From Micrococcales bacterium (GTDB lineage Bacteria > Actinomycetota > Actinomycetes > Actinomycetales > Dermatophilaceae), in assembly GCA_003157445.1 (NCBI GenBank), contig PMJN01000201.1:1-5538 (forward strand): DNA of 5,538 nucleotides, in the 5' to 3' direction. The position numbers and the translations under genes were made by a program. The notes under the pieces are model-generated. The model was not told the origin of the DNA. It saw only the letters and a program-made list of their open reading frames with translations, and did no database searches. Shown here piece by piece: positions 5,460-5,538 of this stretch (position 1 is the first letter of the stretch; each line of letters begins with the position of its first letter).

Positions 5460-5537
5460 CTATTGGTAGTTCGACGTGATGACCCGGTCGTAGAGGGGCT
5501 CGTGGCCCTGCGCTGAGATGGGTGTTGTCGAGACACT
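5460..5537 (-). CDS. C-terminal end of an unidentified protein entering from the right edge
   Basis: The minus frame enters from the right edge and reads SVSTTPISAQGHEPLYDRVITSNYQ, then TAG at 5460-5462. Of the last 17 codons almost all end in G or C, as expected for this genome, and the ending NYQ-stop looks natural. Only 25 residues are visible, so the protein cannot be identified. It is convergent with the HTH regulator. Chance openness over 25 codons cannot be excluded. Confidence 0.4.
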   Translation of the reverse strand, partial: SVSTTPISAQGHEPLYDRVITSNYQ

Positions 5538-5538
5538 T

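Overview
The window is high-GC DNA with a strong G/C bias at third codon positions and Shine-Dalgarno-led ATG/GTG starts. The recognisable protein families (a phosphodiester glycosidase-like secreted protein, a tyrosine recombinase with a characteristic WFGRPLWEM block, a zinc-ribbon-like small protein, an XRE-like regulator) point to an actinobacterium of the Streptomyces/Frankia kind. The genus cannot be fixed from this sequence. All family calls come from remembered family motifs, not from a search.

Layout. (1) 1-828, minus: a beta-sandwich, eqolisin-like protein runs off the left edge. It carries a second start with a near-perfect ribosome binding site at 654. Upstream of it, at 860-916, sits an array of GTCAAC repeats with an exact 17-bp period. 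(2) About 980-2910 is a graveyard of broken genes: a piece of an NAD(P)-dependent epimerase/SDR protein (minus), a tyrosine recombinase N-terminal half with three single-base frameshifts (plus), a piece of an LLM-type flavin oxidoreductase (plus) and a piece of a Tn3-family transposase C-terminus (minus). Two different 9-bp tandem repeats have grown inside this region. One small gene with an intact frame and a good ribosome binding site survives in it (2153-2419, minus; CxxC protein of 88 aa). (3) 2943-4157, minus: an intact 404-aa membrane-anchored or secreted phosphodiester glycosidase/NAGPA-domain protein. Its 5' leader holds nested inverted repeats. (4) 4280-4672 has no convincing gene and ends in a 12-bp perfect palindrome just upstream of the next gene. 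(5) 4673-5050, plus: an XRE/HTH-type regulator of 124 residues whose frame is interrupted once by TAG at 4871-4873 and is otherwise coherent. (6) 5051-5459 has no confident gene. (7) 5460-5537, minus: a probable C-terminal end of a gene entering from the right edge.

The genes do not form an obvious pathway. The window reads as an accessory, recombination-prone region: an integrase remnant, a transposase remnant, truncated metabolic genes, repeat expansion, and a few surviving regulator or surface-protein genes. I did not recognise a complete new multi-gene system. The strongest unexplained signals are the 17-bp iteron-like array, the amber-interrupted regulator, and the tandem TPGG modules with two candidate starts in the left-edge gene.
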